A stretch of 64,000 bases of DNA from Alsobacter ponti (GTDB taxonomy: Bacteria > Pseudomonadota > Alphaproteobacteria > Rhizobiales > Beijerinckiaceae): NCBI RefSeq assembly GCF_024294805.1, contig NZ_JANCLU010000010.1, forward strand, positions 62,001 to 126,000, read 5' to 3'. The position numbers and the translations under genes were made by a program. Positions within the stretch are counted from its first letter, which is position 1. The number at the start of each line of letters is the position of its first letter. Below the pieces are notes generated by a model. That model was not told where the DNA came from. It made no database searches and saw nothing but the letters and a program-made list of their open reading frames with translations. Shown in pieces: positions 53,453 to 62,386 of this stretch.

Positions 53453-54004
53453 ATGGGTTGGGGAGTCGCTGATATGCCGTTGGCCGGAATCGCGTCCGGG
53501 CTGGCCCGGAAGCTGGCCGGCGCGCTGCTTCTCGGGCTCGCCCTGGTCGGCGGCTCGGCCGGGCACGCGGCGGCACAGGGCGCGGTGAAGTCCACCATCG
53601 GCGACTGGCAGATGCGCTGCGAGACGCCGGCCGGCGCCAAGGCCGAACAGTGCGCCCTCGTACAGAGCGTGCAGGCCGAGGACAAGCCCAACGTCACGCT
53701 GGTCGTAATTGTGCTGAAGACGGCCGACGGCCGCAGCCGCCTGCTGCGCGTCATCGCTCCGCTCGGCGTGCTGCTGCCTTCCGGACTCGGCCTGCGCATC
53801 GACCAGAACGACATTGGCCGCGCCGGCTTCGTGCGCTGCCTGCAGAGCGGCTGCGTGGCCGAGGTCGTCATGGACGACGACCTGCTCGCCAAGCTCAAGG
53901 GCGGGCAGAACGCCACTTTCATCGTCTTCCAGACGCCGGAAGAGGGCATCGGTATCCCGGTGTCGATGAACGGCTTCGGCAAGGCGTTCGATTCGCTGCC
54001 CTGA
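53453..54004 (+). CDS. Invasion-associated locus B (IalB) family exported protein
   Basis: A 183-residue predicted periplasmic protein. The signal peptide ends HAAAQG near residue 42 (start MGWGVADMPLAGIASGLARKLAGALLLGLALVGG). The mature part matches the IalB pattern: STIGDWQMRCETPAGAKAEQCALVQSV with a Cys pair, LRVIAPLGVLLPSGLGLRID, and GFVRCLQSGCVAEVVMDDDLLAKLKGGQNATFIVFQTPEEGIGIPVSMNGFGKAFDSL with a second Cys pair. ATG at 53453 has GGAAGGTGG upstream; an internal ATG seven codons later is possible. The family name comes from Bartonella; in environmental bacteria the function is unclear. Confidence 0.9.
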   Translation: MGWGVADMPLAGIASGLARKLAGALLLGLALVGGSAGHAAAQGAVKSTIGDWQMRCETPAGAKAEQCALVQSVQAEDKPNVTLVVIVLKTADGRSRLLRVIAPLGVLLPSGLGLRIDQNDIGRAGFVRCLQSGCVAEVVMDDDLLAKLKGGQNATFIVFQTPEEGIGIPVSMNGFGKAFDSLP

Positions 54005-54071
54005 GCCCGCCCTTTTGTCCTTCGTCCCCTTTTTCAGCCCCGCCTCGCCCCTATTTCGCCAGGAGCCGCCG

Positions 54072-54698
54072 ATGTCCCGCACCGATCGCCGCCTGCCTCT
54101 CGCCCGCCGCCTGGCTCTGACTGCGCTGGCGGCCGTTGCGCTGGCCGGCTGCACGTCGGCGGGCGAAAGCTCCTCGGCCTCCTCGTCGGGCGGCTTCTTC
54201 TCGATGTTCCGCGGGTCGTCGACGCCGCCCGTCGGCCCCGCCGTCGCGGGCGTCTCGACCAAGCTCGACATCGACGACATCGAGTGTCCGACGGTCGAGG
54301 TGCTGGACGGCGGCGCGGCGATGCGCAACCAGTCGGCCGGCGGCGACGTGCGCTCCCAGCTCAGCCTCGGCGAGACGGCGCGCGAGTGCCACCTGGTGGG
54401 CGAGAACATCGTCATCAAGATCGGCGTGCAGGGCCTCGCTTTGCTCGGGCCGGCGGGTTCGCCCGGCACCTTCGTCGCACCGGTGCGCTTCGTCGCCAAG
54501 CGCGGCGAGAAGGTGCTCGTCTCGCGCCTCCAGCGCACCTCGGTGACGATCCCGGCGGGGCAGGCGCAGGCGCAGTTCGTGATGGTCGAGGACAATATCG
54601 TGGTGCCGGCCGTCGGCGACGACCTCACCCTCATCGTCGGCTTCGACCCGCACGGCTCGGCGGCCGAGCCGGCGCGCAAGGCGAAGAAGCGGAGCTGA
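54072..54698 (+). CDS. Predicted lipoprotein of unknown function
   Basis: A 208-residue protein with a lipoprotein signal: RRLPLARRLALTALAAVALAGC, lipobox LAGC with Cys near residue 27. A Ser-rich linker (SAGESSSASSSGG) follows. The mature domain (LDIDDIECPTVEVLDGGAAMRNQ, RSQLSLGETARECHLVGENIVIKIGVQGLALLGPAGSPGTFVAPVRFVAKRGEKVLVSRL) is rich in beta strands and has two Cys. I cannot name the family. ATG at 54072 is six bases after AGGAG. It lies 67 bp downstream of the IalB-like gene on the same strand. Confidence 0.78.
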   Translation: MSRTDRRLPLARRLALTALAAVALAGCTSAGESSSASSSGGFFSMFRGSSTPPVGPAVAGVSTKLDIDDIECPTVEVLDGGAAMRNQSAGGDVRSQLSLGETARECHLVGENIVIKIGVQGLALLGPAGSPGTFVAPVRFVAKRGEKVLVSRLQRTSVTIPAGQAQAQFVMVEDNIVVPAVGDDLTLIVGFDPHGSAAEPARKAKKRS

Positions 54699-54727
54699 GC
54701 GAGCCCCGCGCACCGCGCCGAGGTCGA

Positions 54728-54756
54728 TTGACTCGGACGCACGGCTCGCCTAACCA
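54728..54756 (+). promoter_or_regulatory. Probable promoter of the gcv operon
   Basis: TTGACT (54728-54733), 17-bp spacer and TAACCA (54751-54756). The -35 is strong, the -10 weak. Transcription would begin near 54763, just ahead of the glycine riboswitch, which supports the assignment. Confidence 0.42.
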
Positions 54757-54771
54757 GAGCAGGTCGACGAT

Positions 54772-54975
54772 CTCCGCGGAAGAGTCCGGCGGGGGCGCAA
54801 GCCCCGGTCGCCGGCGCCGAAGGCGCAACCGCCCCGGAAACGCTCAGGCCGAAGGACCGCGGAGAGCTGGCACTCTGGAAAGCGGCGTTCCCCAGCGGAA
54901 CGCCCACCGAAGGGCGTAACCTCGCTCGCCTCGCGGCGAATCACGGGGGAAATCTCTCAGGTCCATGGACAGAGG
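54772..54975 (+). ncRNA. Tandem glycine riboswitch upstream of gcvT
   Basis: Two consecutive glycine aptamers. Aptamer 1 (about 54775-54862) has GCGGAAGAG, the conserved GCGCCGAAGG (54814-54823) and GCTCAGGCCGAAGGAC (54842-54857). Aptamer 2 (about 54863-54975) has GGCACTCTGGAAAG, ACCGAAGGGCGTAA (54906-54919) and CTCTCAGGTCCATGGACAGAG (about 54954-54974). The pair sits directly before the glycine-cleavage genes, where glycine binding usually turns expression on. The linker between aptamers is very short, as is normal. Confidence 0.93.
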
Positions 54976-54985
54976 GGGCTCGAAT

Positions 54986-55001
54986 CCGGCCGTATGGCCG
55001 G
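54986..55001 (+). promoter_or_regulatory. Hairpin in the riboswitch expression platform
   Basis: A perfect 6-bp stem CCGGCC-GTAT-GGCCGG lies between the second aptamer and the gcvT start at 55034. No U-run follows. A downstream CCGGGGAC word could pair alternatively with the GGCCGG arm, so control by ribosome-site access is more likely than termination. Confidence 0.5.
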
Positions 55002-55033
55002 AGTCGCGCAGCTCTGACCGGGGACACGCCTGC

Positions 55034-56194
55034 ATGGCCGATCACGCCGACGCCGCCGAAAACGCCGCCCCGATTCGCACCACGCCGCTGAACGCGCGAC
55101 ACCGCGCGCTGGGCGCCCGCATGGTGCCGTTCGCCGGCTACGACATGCCCGTGCAATATCCCACCGGCATCCTCGCCGAGCACCTGTGGACGCGCGAGAA
55201 CGCCGGGCTGTTCGACGTCTCCCACATGGGCCAGGCGTTCCTGGTGGCCGAGAGCCACGAGGCCGCCGCCCGCGCGCTCGAGACGCTGTGCGCCGCCGAC
55301 ATCCTCAACCTGAAGCCCGGCCAGCAGCGCTACACCCAGCTCCTCGACGACGAGGGCGGCATCATCGACGACCTGATGGTGACGCGCTCCGCCGAGCCGG
55401 AGGAGGACGGCGTGCTGATGCTGGTCGTCAACGCCGCCGGCAAGGAGCAGGACTACGCGCATATCGAGGCGCGCCTGCCCGCCGGCGTCCGGCTGATGCA
55501 GGCGCCCCACCGGGCGCTGCTGGCCCTGCAGGGCCCGAAGGCCGCCGAGGTGCTGGCCCGCCACTGCCCCGACGCCGCCGAGATGGGCTTCATGACCGCG
55601 AAGTCGACGACGTTCGACAGCATCCCCGTCCACGTCTCGCGCTCCGGCTACACGGGCGAGGACGGCTACGAGATCTCGGTGAAGGCCAAGAAGCTCGAGG
55701 CCGTCGCCGACGCCCTGCTGGCAGAACCGGAAGTGAAGCCGATCGGCCTCGGCGCGCGCGATTCGCTGCGGCTGGAGGCAGGGCTGTGCCTCTACGGCCA
55801 CGACATCGACCGCACCACCTCGCCCGTCGAGGCCGGGCTCGTCTGGTCGATGCAGAAGCGCCGCCGCGAGGAGGGGGGCTTCCCGGGCGCGGCGCGCATC
55901 CAGCGCGAGCTCGCCGAAGGGCCGAAGCGCGTGCGCGTCGGCATCCTGCCCGAGGGCCGCGCCCCGGCGCGCGAGGGCACGGTCATCACAGCGCCCGACG
56001 GCCGCGAAGTCGGCATCGTCACCTCCGGCGGCTTCGGCCCCAGCCTCAACGCGCCGCTGGCCATGGGCTATGTCGAGCCCGCCATGTCCGCTCCCGGCAC
56101 GGAGCTTTCGCTGATGGTGCGCGGCAAGGCCCTTCCGGCCCGCGTCGCGCCGATGCCTTTCGTTCCCAACCGCTACTTCCGCAAACCCGCCTGA
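55034..56194 (+). CDS. gcvT: Glycine cleavage system T protein (aminomethyltransferase)
   Basis: It transfers the methylene group from the H-protein-bound aminomethyl to tetrahydrofolate. The 386-residue product has [52 protein letters not shown], the family N-terminus, and [38 protein letters not shown] is the folate-site region, and [18 protein letters not shown] is near the end. ATG at 55034 is chosen, since the 23 in-frame residues upstream are encoded by the riboswitch platform. It is first in gcvT-H-PA-PB. Confidence 0.96.
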   Translation: MADHADAAENAAPIRTTPLNARHRALGARMVPFAGYDMPVQYPTGILAEHLWTRENAGLFDVSHMGQAFLVAESHEAAARALETLCAADILNLKPGQQRYTQLLDDEGGIIDDLMVTRSAEPEEDGVLMLVVNAAGKEQDYAHIEARLPAGVRLMQAPHRALLALQGPKAAEVLARHCPDAAEMGFMTAKSTTFDSIPVHVSRSGYTGEDGYEISVKAKKLEAVADALLAEPEVKPIGLGARDSLRLEAGLCLYGHDIDRTTSPVEAGLVWSMQKRRREEGGFPGAARIQRELAEGPKRVRVGILPEGRAPAREGTVITAPDGREVGIVTSGGFGPSLNAPLAMGYVEPAMSAPGTELSLMVRGKALPARVAPMPFVPNRYFRKPA

Positions 56195-56210
56195 GCCGCA
56201 GGAGCGCCCG

Positions 56211-56585
56211 ATGGCCGAGACCCGCTACACCAAGGACCACGAGTACATCCGCGTCGACGGCGACACCGGCACGGTCGGCATCACCGACTTCGCCCAGAGC
56301 CAGCTCGGCGACGTCGTGTTCGTCGAGCTGCCCGCCGTCGGCAAGACCGTCGCCAAGGGCGACGAGGCCGCGGTGGTCGAGAGCGTCAAGGCCGCCAGCG
56401 AGCTCTACGCGCCGGTCTCCGGCGAGGTCGTCGAGGTCAACGGCGCGCTCACCGACGCCCCGGCGACGGTCAACGAGGACCCCAAGGGCCACGGCTGGTT
56501 CCTGAAGCTGAAGCTGAAGGACCCCTCCGAGCTGCAGGGCCTCATGACCGAGGACCAGTACAACGACTACGTCGCCAACCTCTGA
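56211..56585 (+). CDS. gcvH: Glycine cleavage system H protein
   Basis: The lipoyl carrier of the glycine cleavage complex, 124 residues. Lipoylation Lys60 lies in [23 protein letters not shown], and the glycine-rich hybrid fold starts at [46 protein letters not shown] just before ATG supplies the ribosome site. It is 16 bp after gcvT and 13 bp before gcvPA. Confidence 0.97.
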   Translation: MAETRYTKDHEYIRVDGDTGTVGITDFAQSQLGDVVFVELPAVGKTVAKGDEAAVVESVKAASELYAPVSGEVVEVNGALTDAPATVNEDPKGHGWFLKLKLKDPSELQGLMTEDQYNDYVANL

Positions 56586-56598
56586 GGCCCGGCCCACG

Positions 56599-57939
56599 AT
56601 GCGCTATCTGCCCCTTTCCGACGCCGACCGTGGCGCGATGCTCGCGCGGATCGGGGTCGATTCGATCGACGCGCTGTTCGCCGACATCCCGGCCGAGATG
56701 CGCCTCGACGGCCTCGTCGACCTCCCCCGCCGCAAGGGCGAGATGGAGGTGGAGCGGCTGCTGGCGCGCATGGCCGGCCGCAACCTGACGGCCGGCGCCG
56801 CGCCCTTCTTCGTCGGGGCGGGGGCGTACCGCCACCACGTGCCGGCCACCGTCGACCACCTGATCCAGCGCTCCGAGTTCCTGACGAGCTACACGCCGTA
56901 CCAGCCGGAGATCGCGCAGGGCACGCTGCAATATCTCTACGAGTTCCAGACGCAGGTCGCGGCGCTGACCGGCATGGAGGTGGCCAACGCCTCCATGTAT
57001 GACGGCTCCACCGCCTGCGGCGAGGCCGTGCTGATGGCGCACCGCGTCACGCGCCGGCGCAAGGCGGTGCTCTCCGGCGGCCTGCACCCGCATTACGCCG
57101 AGGTCGTGCGCACCCTCTCGCGGATGGCGAGCGACGATGTCGTGACGCTGGCGCCCGACGTCACCGCGTCCGAGGACCTGCTGGCCTCCATCGACGACAG
57201 CGTCTCCTGCGTGGTGGTGCAGACGCCCGACGTGTTCGGCAATCTGCGCGACCTGACCGCCATCGGCGAGAAGTGCCGCGCCCACGGCGCGCTGCTGGTC
57301 GCCGTGTTCACCGAGGCGGTGTCCCTCGGCCTCGTCACGCCGCCCGGCGCGATGGGGGCGGACATCGTGGTCGGCGAGGGCCAGTCGATCGGCAACGCGC
57401 TGAACTTCGGCGGGCCTTATGTCGGCCTGTTCGCGGCGCGCGCCAAGCACGTCCGCCAGATGCCGGGCCGCCTGTGCGGCGAAACCGTCGACGCCGAGGG
57501 GCGGCGCGGCTTCGTGCTGACGCTCTCCACCCGCGAGCAGCACATCCGCCGCGACAAGGCGACGTCCAACATCTGCACCAATTCCGGACTGTGCAGCCTC
57601 GCCTTCACCATCCACATGACTCTGCTGGGGCAGGCGGGGCTCAAGCGGCTCGCCCGCGTCAACCACGCCAACGCGGTGAAGCTGGCCGACATGCTGGCCG
57701 GCGTTCCGGGCGTGGACGTGCTGAACGCCACCTTCTTCAACGAGTTCACGCTGCGCCTGCGCCGCCCCGCCGCCGAGGTGGTGGAGGCGCTGGCCGGCAA
57801 GGGCGTGCTGGCCGGCGTGCCCTATTCGCGGCTCGACCCGGGGGCGGGCCTCGACGACCTGCTCCTCGTCGCCAGTACCGAAATCAACACGGACGACGAC
57901 CGCGCCGCGCTCGTCGCGGGCCTGAAGGAGGTCCTGTGA
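56599..57939 (+). CDS. gcvPA: Glycine dehydrogenase (decarboxylating), subunit 1
   Basis: The N-terminal half of P-protein, as a separate subunit of 446 residues. [80 protein letters not shown] and [37 protein letters not shown] are characteristic. This half lacks the PLP lysine and supports the alpha2beta2 enzyme with GcvPB. Its TGA shares a base with the next ATG (TGATG). Confidence 0.96.
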   Translation: MRYLPLSDADRGAMLARIGVDSIDALFADIPAEMRLDGLVDLPRRKGEMEVERLLARMAGRNLTAGAAPFFVGAGAYRHHVPATVDHLIQRSEFLTSYTPYQPEIAQGTLQYLYEFQTQVAALTGMEVANASMYDGSTACGEAVLMAHRVTRRRKAVLSGGLHPHYAEVVRTLSRMASDDVVTLAPDVTASEDLLASIDDSVSCVVVQTPDVFGNLRDLTAIGEKCRAHGALLVAVFTEAVSLGLVTPPGAMGADIVVGEGQSIGNALNFGGPYVGLFAARAKHVRQMPGRLCGETVDAEGRRGFVLTLSTREQHIRRDKATSNICTNSGLCSLAFTIHMTLLGQAGLKRLARVNHANAVKLADMLAGVPGVDVLNATFFNEFTLRLRRPAAEVVEALAGKGVLAGVPYSRLDPGAGLDDLLLVASTEINTDDDRAALVAGLKEVL

Positions 57940-59510
57940 TGCTGAACCGCCAGGGACGTCCCACCGCCGCCGCCGACGCCTCCGGGAGCGGGCGCGCCAC
58001 CTTCACCGGCAACCGCGCTCTGCTCCAGTCCGAGGCGCTGCTGTTCGAGATCGGCCGCCTCGACACCACGGGCGTCGACATCGACGAGCCGGAGCCCTTC
58101 ACCCCGCGCCTCGGCGGGCTGGAGCGGAAGGGCGACATCGGCCTGCCGGGCCTCTCCGAACCCGAGGCGATGCGCCACTACGTGCGGCTGTCGCAGCAGA
58201 ACTACGGCATCGACACCGGCCTGTTCCCGCTAGGCTCGTGCACCATGAAGCACAATCCGCGCCTCAACGAGCGCGTGGCGCGCCTGCCCGGCTTCGCCGA
58301 CGTGCACCCCCTGCAGCCGGTCTCCACCGTGCAGGGCGCGCTGGAGGCGATGGACCAGCTCGGGCGGTGGCTGCTCGAGCTGACCGGCATGGAGGCCGTT
58401 GCGCTGTCGCCGAAGGCCGGCGCGCACGGCGAGCTGTGCGGCATGATGGCCATCAAGGCGGCCATCGAGGCGAAGGGCGAGGGGGCCACCCGCAAGGTGG
58501 TGCTGGTGCCCGAGTCGGCGCACGGCACCAATCCAGCCACTGCGGCGCTGATCGGCTTCGAGGTGAAGGCGGTCCCCGCCCGCGAGGACGGCACGGTGGA
58601 CGTGGAGTCGGTGCGCGCCATGGCGGGGCCGGACGTCGCCGCCATCATGCTCACCAACCCGAACACGCTCGGGCTGTTCGAGCGCGACATCGTCGACATC
58701 GCCCGCATCCTGCACGCGGCGGGAGCGTACTTCTATTGCGACGGCGCGAACTTCAACGCCATCGTCGGCAAGGCGCGGCCCGGCGACCTCGGCGTCGACG
58801 CCATGCATATCAACCTGCATAAGACGTTCTCGACGCCGCATGGCGGCGGCGGGCCTGGCTCCGGCCCGGTGGTGCTGTCGCCGCGCCTGGCCCCGTTCGC
58901 GCCGCTGCCGTTCCTGACGCGCGAGGGCGGCACGCTCGGGCTCGTCGAGATGGCGCGCGACCACGCCGGCGAGCGGCCGTTCGGGCGGCTCACCGCCTTC
59001 CACGGCCAGATGGGCATGTTCGTGCGCGCGCTCGCCTACATGCTGTCGCACGGGGCGGACGGCATGAAGCAGGCCTCCGAGGACGCCGTGCTGAACGCCA
59101 ACTACGTGCGCGCCTGCCTCTCCGACCTGCTGTCGCTGCCGTTCGGCGACCGGCCCTGCATGCACGAGGTGCTGTTCGACGATACGTGGCTGAAGGGCAC
59201 CGGCGTCACCACGCTCGACTTCGCCAAGGCGATGATCGACGAGGGCTATCACCCGATGACGGTGTATTTCCCGCTCGTCGTCCATGGGGCGATGCTGGTC
59301 GAGCCGACGGAGAGCGAGTCGCGCGCCTCGCTCGACCTGTTCATCGCCACGCTGCGCGACCTCGCTTTGTCCGCCACCTCCGGCGACACGGAGCGCTTCA
59401 CCGGCGCGCCCTATCTGGCCCCGCGCCGCCGCCTCGACGAGACCCGCGCCGCCCGGAGCCCGGTGCTGCGCTGGACCCCGCCCGAGCCGGTGAGCGAGGC
59501 CGCCGAGTAG
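57939..59510 (+). CDS. gcvPB: Glycine dehydrogenase (decarboxylating), subunit 2
   Basis: The PLP-bearing half of P-protein, which decarboxylates glycine and passes the aminomethyl group to lipoyl-GcvH. The 523-residue product contains the PLP Lys295 in INLHKTFSTPHGGGGPGSGP, and LGSCTMKHNPRLNE, ESAHGTNPATAALIGF and YFYCDGANFNAIVG. The start overlaps the gcvPA stop by one base. The split PA/PB arrangement contrasts with the single-chain GcvP of E. coli. No lipoamide dehydrogenase gene is in the window. Confidence 0.96.
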   Translation: MLNRQGRPTAAADASGSGRATFTGNRALLQSEALLFEIGRLDTTGVDIDEPEPFTPRLGGLERKGDIGLPGLSEPEAMRHYVRLSQQNYGIDTGLFPLGSCTMKHNPRLNERVARLPGFADVHPLQPVSTVQGALEAMDQLGRWLLELTGMEAVALSPKAGAHGELCGMMAIKAAIEAKGEGATRKVVLVPESAHGTNPATAALIGFEVKAVPAREDGTVDVESVRAMAGPDVAAIMLTNPNTLGLFERDIVDIARILHAAGAYFYCDGANFNAIVGKARPGDLGVDAMHINLHKTFSTPHGGGGPGSGPVVLSPRLAPFAPLPFLTREGGTLGLVEMARDHAGERPFGRLTAFHGQMGMFVRALAYMLSHGADGMKQASEDAVLNANYVRACLSDLLSLPFGDRPCMHEVLFDDTWLKGTGVTTLDFAKAMIDEGYHPMTVYFPLVVHGAMLVEPTESESRASLDLFIATLRDLALSATSGDTERFTGAPYLAPRRRLDETRAARSPVLRWTPPEPVSEAAE

Positions 59511-59653
59511 AAAAGGCCGAGCTCCCGGACTACATAGAGGCAACCTGGACGCCGCTGCGGCATTGTGACGGTGGCGGCGTTCGAGCCTCTGGGCCATGAC
59601 GCGGAGCCGGGCGACCGGCCCGCCGCTCGCGGCCCCCACGCCCGGGAACGATC

Positions 59654-60550
59654 ATGCGCTGGGACGACCTGAGAACTTCCGAGAATGTCGAGGACCGTCG
59701 CGGCGAAGGCGGCGGCTTCGGCGGCGGCACGGGCTTCGGCATCGGCGGAGGACGCCTCGGCATCGGCACGGTCATCGTGCTCGGCCTGCTCGGCTGGGCG
59801 CTGGGCATCGACCCGCGCCTGCTGATCGGCGGCGCCGAGGTCGTGGCCGACCGCTTCCCGACGCAGCAGAGCTCCGGGCGCACCGGCGCGCCGCCGGCCG
59901 ACGACCGGGTCGGCACCTTTGTGGCGAAGATCCTCGGCGAGACCGAGGATGTGTGGTCGCAGGTGCTGCCGCAGCAGGCGAATGTCGACTACCAGAAACC
60001 GCGCCTTGTGATGTTCTCGGGCGCGACGCAATCGGCCTGCGGCGGGGCCCAGTCGCAGATGGGGCCGTTCTATTGCCCGATCGACCGCAAGGTCTATCTC
60101 GACACGGCGTTCTTCCAGGAGATGCAGCAGCGCTTCGGCGGCGGCGGCGACTTCGCCTACGCCTACGTGATCGCCCACGAAATCGGCCACCACGTCGAGA
60201 ACCTGCTCGGCATTCTGCCGAAGGTGCAGCAGGCGCAGCGGCGCGCCGGCGGCGGGCCCGAGGCGAACCAGCTCTCGGTGCGGGTCGAGCTGATGGCGGA
60301 CTGCCTCGCCGGCGTCTGGGCCGCCAAGATGAACGAGCGGCGCAGCAACATCACCGAGACGGACGTGCGCCAGGCGGTGGCTGCCGCCACCGCCATCGGC
60401 GACGACCGGCTGCAGCGCCAGTCGCAGGGCCGCGTGACGCCGGACAGCTTCACCCACGGCTCCTCCGAGCAGCGCGTGCGCTGGCTGATGACCGGCCTGC
60501 GCGGTGGCAACGTCAACTCGTGCAACACCTTCCAGGCGTCTCGCGTCTGA
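59654..60550 (+). CDS. YpfJ-type predicted neutral zinc metallopeptidase
   Basis: A 298-residue single-span membrane protein. After a Gly-rich start (GEGGGFGGGTGFGIGGGRLG), one helix (GTVIVLGLLGWALGI, about 37-52) precedes an exported domain with the zinc motif HEIGHH (175-180). The downstream VELMADCLAGVWAAKM has the third ligand Glu, and CGGAQSQMGPFYCPIDRKVYLD has two likely disulfide cysteines. It closely follows the KPN_02809/YpfJ pattern. The gene ends at a 389-bp gap before the convergent atp operon. Confidence 0.9.
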   Translation: MRWDDLRTSENVEDRRGEGGGFGGGTGFGIGGGRLGIGTVIVLGLLGWALGIDPRLLIGGAEVVADRFPTQQSSGRTGAPPADDRVGTFVAKILGETEDVWSQVLPQQANVDYQKPRLVMFSGATQSACGGAQSQMGPFYCPIDRKVYLDTAFFQEMQQRFGGGGDFAYAYVIAHEIGHHVENLLGILPKVQQAQRRAGGGPEANQLSVRVELMADCLAGVWAAKMNERRSNITETDVRQAVAAATAIGDDRLQRQSQGRVTPDSFTHGSSEQRVRWLMTGLRGGNVNSCNTFQASRV

Positions 60551-60872
60551 CCGCCGCCTGAGCCGCATGCGGGGTGCGTCGGTTCCCGACGGAGCCCCGC
60601 CCTTAGGAACCTCGGCGCAGCCGGCAATCCCCGCTCGCGGAGCCCCGGAGCGATAGCGGAGGCACATCCGCGCCTAGCGAATGGATGATGCCGCGAAGCG
60701 GCGCTCCACTGACCTTTTTTCCATGAGGACGCGCTGACGCGCGACATTTTGCGCTAGGCCCCGGATGCGGTTCCGCTGGCGCTGCACCGCTCCGGGAACG
60801 GGACCGCGCGACCCATCACGGTTGACCGCTCAACTCTGTCCCACGAAAACGAGCGACCCATGACACCGCCCA
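60551..60872. other. Non-coding convergent gap between the metallopeptidase and atpF
   Basis: I see no convincing gene here. It holds an imperfect G+C hairpin at 60569-60600 just after the metallopeptidase stop (GCGGGGTGCGTCGG facing CCGACGGAGCCCCGC), a GCCGC-GAA-GCGGC stem at 60690-60702, and a run of six Ts at 60715-60720 twelve bases after it. Either hairpin could end metallopeptidase transcription. A small RNA is possible, but nothing specific supports it. Confidence 0.4.
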
Positions 60873-60899
60873 ACAAAAAAGCGCCCCGGAGGGCGCTTT
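60873..60899 (-). terminator. Rho-independent terminator of the atp F0 operon
   Basis: On the transcribed strand, a 6-bp G+C stem (GCGCCC/GGGCGC, extended by A-T pairs, 4-nt loop) is followed at once by a run of six Ts (complement of 60875-60880). It lies about 40 bp past the atpF stop. The other strand ends in TTTC, so it may also work weakly for the convergent side. Confidence 0.88.
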
Positions 60900-60939
60900 C
60901 TCGTCGGTCGATGCCGGCCGGCGCGGGCCGGCGGCGGCG

Positions 60940-61428
60940 TCAGTTCAGCTTGGAGCGAATTTCGCCGATGCCCTGCTCGACAAGGCGGTCGCCCGCTCCG
61001 GCGGCCACTTCCTTGCGCAGGATCTGCTCCGAGGCGCGAACCGCGGCCTCGGCGGCGGCGGCGCGGACCTCGGCGGCGGCCTGTACCTCGGCCTGCGCGA
61101 TCTTCTGCTCGGCCATCTTGGTGCGGCGCTCGACGAAGTCGGCGAGCTTGGCCTGGGTGTCCTGCGCCAGGCGTTCGGCCTCCGCGCGGGCGGAGCGGAT
61201 GATCTCCTCCGCCTCGGCCTCGGCCTCCTTGCGCCGGCGCTGGTAGTCGGCCAGCACCTTCTGCGCCTCCTCGCGGAGGATGCGCGCGTCCTCGAGCTCG
61301 GCGCGGATGCGTTCGCCGCGCTTGTCGAGGCCGGTGGCCATGGACGAGAAGGCGCCCATCTTCCAGGCGATGCCCATGAAGATGAAGAACGCGACCGCGA
61401 CCCAGAATTCAGGGGTTTGGAAGAACAT
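60940..61428 (-). CDS. atpF: ATP synthase F0 subunit b
   Basis: A peripheral-stalk subunit of 162 residues. One N-terminal membrane helix ([20 protein letters not shown]) is followed by a long charged coiled coil ([54 protein letters not shown]) to the end. It is the last gene of the F0 operon, 9 bp after the b' gene. Two different b-type subunits are typical of photosynthetic and other alphaproteobacteria. Confidence 0.95.
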   Translation of the reverse strand: MFFQTPEFWVAVAFFIFMGIAWKMGAFSSMATGLDKRGERIRAELEDARILREEAQKVLADYQRRRKEAEAEAEEIIRSARAEAERLAQDTQAKLADFVERRTKMAEQKIAQAEVQAAAEVRAAAAEAAVRASEQILRKEVAAGAGDRLVEQGIGEIRSKLN

Positions 61429-61437
61429 GGTTCGTCC

Positions 61438-61989
61438 TCACTGGACCTGGGACGCGGGGAGCGCGCGGCCGACGGCCGCGTCGACTTCGTCGGCCGACGG
61501 CGTCTTGCCGACCAGCCGTTCGACGATCGCCAAGGCGGTGTCGACGGCGATGCCGCGGACGTTGCCCATGGCCTTCGTCTTGCCGTCGACGATCTGCCGC
61601 TCGGCCTCGGCCAGCTTGACGTGGAGATCGGCTTCGAGCGCCCTGCGGCGCGCGTCCGTCTCGGCCGCCAGCTTGTCGCGGGTCTCGCCGGCGATGGCCT
61701 GCGCCTTGGCCTTGGCGTCGGCCAGGGCCTTCTCGTAGGCCTCGATCGCCGCGTCGGTCTCGGACTTCAGCTTCGCCGCCTGCGCCAGGTCGTCCGCCAC
61801 GCGGTTGTGGCGCTCTTCCAGGATCGCGGCGACGCGCGGAAGCGCGACCTTCGACATCAGCACGTAGAGCGCGCCGAAGGCGAGGGCCAGCCACAGGAGC
61901 TGGTTGCCGAAGCTGTGGCTGTCGAACGGCGGGAAGTTGCCGTGCGCCTCGGCGGGATGCTCCGTCGAGGCAGTCGTCGTTTGCGCCAT
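61438..61989 (-). CDS. atpG: ATP synthase F0 subunit b'
   Basis: The second, diverged peripheral-stalk subunit, 183 residues. A hydrophilic leader (TASTEHPAEAHGNFPPFDSHSFGNQ) of about 30 residues precedes the membrane helix LLWLALAFGALYVLMSKVALPRV. An Ala/Lys/Glu coiled coil extends to the C-terminus. The leader and the FG..LLWLA..FG.LY..M pattern mark it as b' rather than b. Symbol usage varies (atpG, atpF2, atpX). Confidence 0.93.
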   Translation of the reverse strand: MAQTTTASTEHPAEAHGNFPPFDSHSFGNQLLWLALAFGALYVLMSKVALPRVAAILEERHNRVADDLAQAAKLKSETDAAIEAYEKALADAKAKAQAIAGETRDKLAAETDARRRALEADLHVKLAEAERQIVDGKTKAMGNVRGIAVDTALAIVERLVGKTPSADEVDAAVGRALPASQVQ

Positions 61990-62086
61990 GGCCTTACCTC
62001 ATCCAGTCAGGTCCGCTCCCGCCACGCGGCGATGACGGCCGAAGCCGCCCCGCCGCCGCGCGGCGACGAGCAAAGCGGGCCGGGAA

Positions 62087-62314
62087 TTAGACGGCGAACA
62101 GGAGCAGCAGGGCGATCAGCAGCGAGAAGATGCCGAGAGCTTCCGTCAGCGCGAAGCCGAGGAGCAGCGTGCCGCGCTGGCCGTCGGCAGCCGACGGGTT
62201 GCGCAGCGCGCCAGCGAGGAACTGGCCGAACAGGTTGCCGAGGCCGATGCCCGCGCCGGCCATGCCGAGGCAAGCGATGCCAGCGCCGAGGAGCTTAGCA
62301 GCTTCAGGACCCAT
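62087..62314 (-). CDS. atpE: ATP synthase F0 subunit c
   Basis: The proton-carrying rotor ring subunit, a 75-residue helical hairpin. Helix 1 has the glycine repeat [21 protein letters not shown]. The polar loop is ALRNPSA. Helix 2 carries the ion-binding Glu58 ([23 protein letters not shown]). The residues around Glu58 fit a proton, not sodium, ring. It is separated from atpB by 72 bp and from b' by about 97 bp, which allows separate translation of this high-copy subunit. Confidence 0.97.
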   Translation of the reverse strand: MGPEAAKLLGAGIACLGMAGAGIGLGNLFGQFLAGALRNPSAADGQRGTLLLGFALTEALGIFSLLIALLLLFAV

Positions 62315-62386
62315 AGTCGTATCTCCTTGAGGTGTGTGATCGTCGTGATCGTTGGGGCAGGGATGTCGAACCGCAGGGACCGGGCC

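Noticed and set aside
54976-55012. tRNA-like word (GGGCTCGAATCC) after the riboswitch
   Set aside because: No anticodon or acceptor stems can be folded around it. It belongs to the riboswitch platform region.
60690-60720. Stem plus T-run as a rho-independent terminator
   Set aside because: The T-run is 12 bases away from a 5-bp stem, too far for intrinsic termination.
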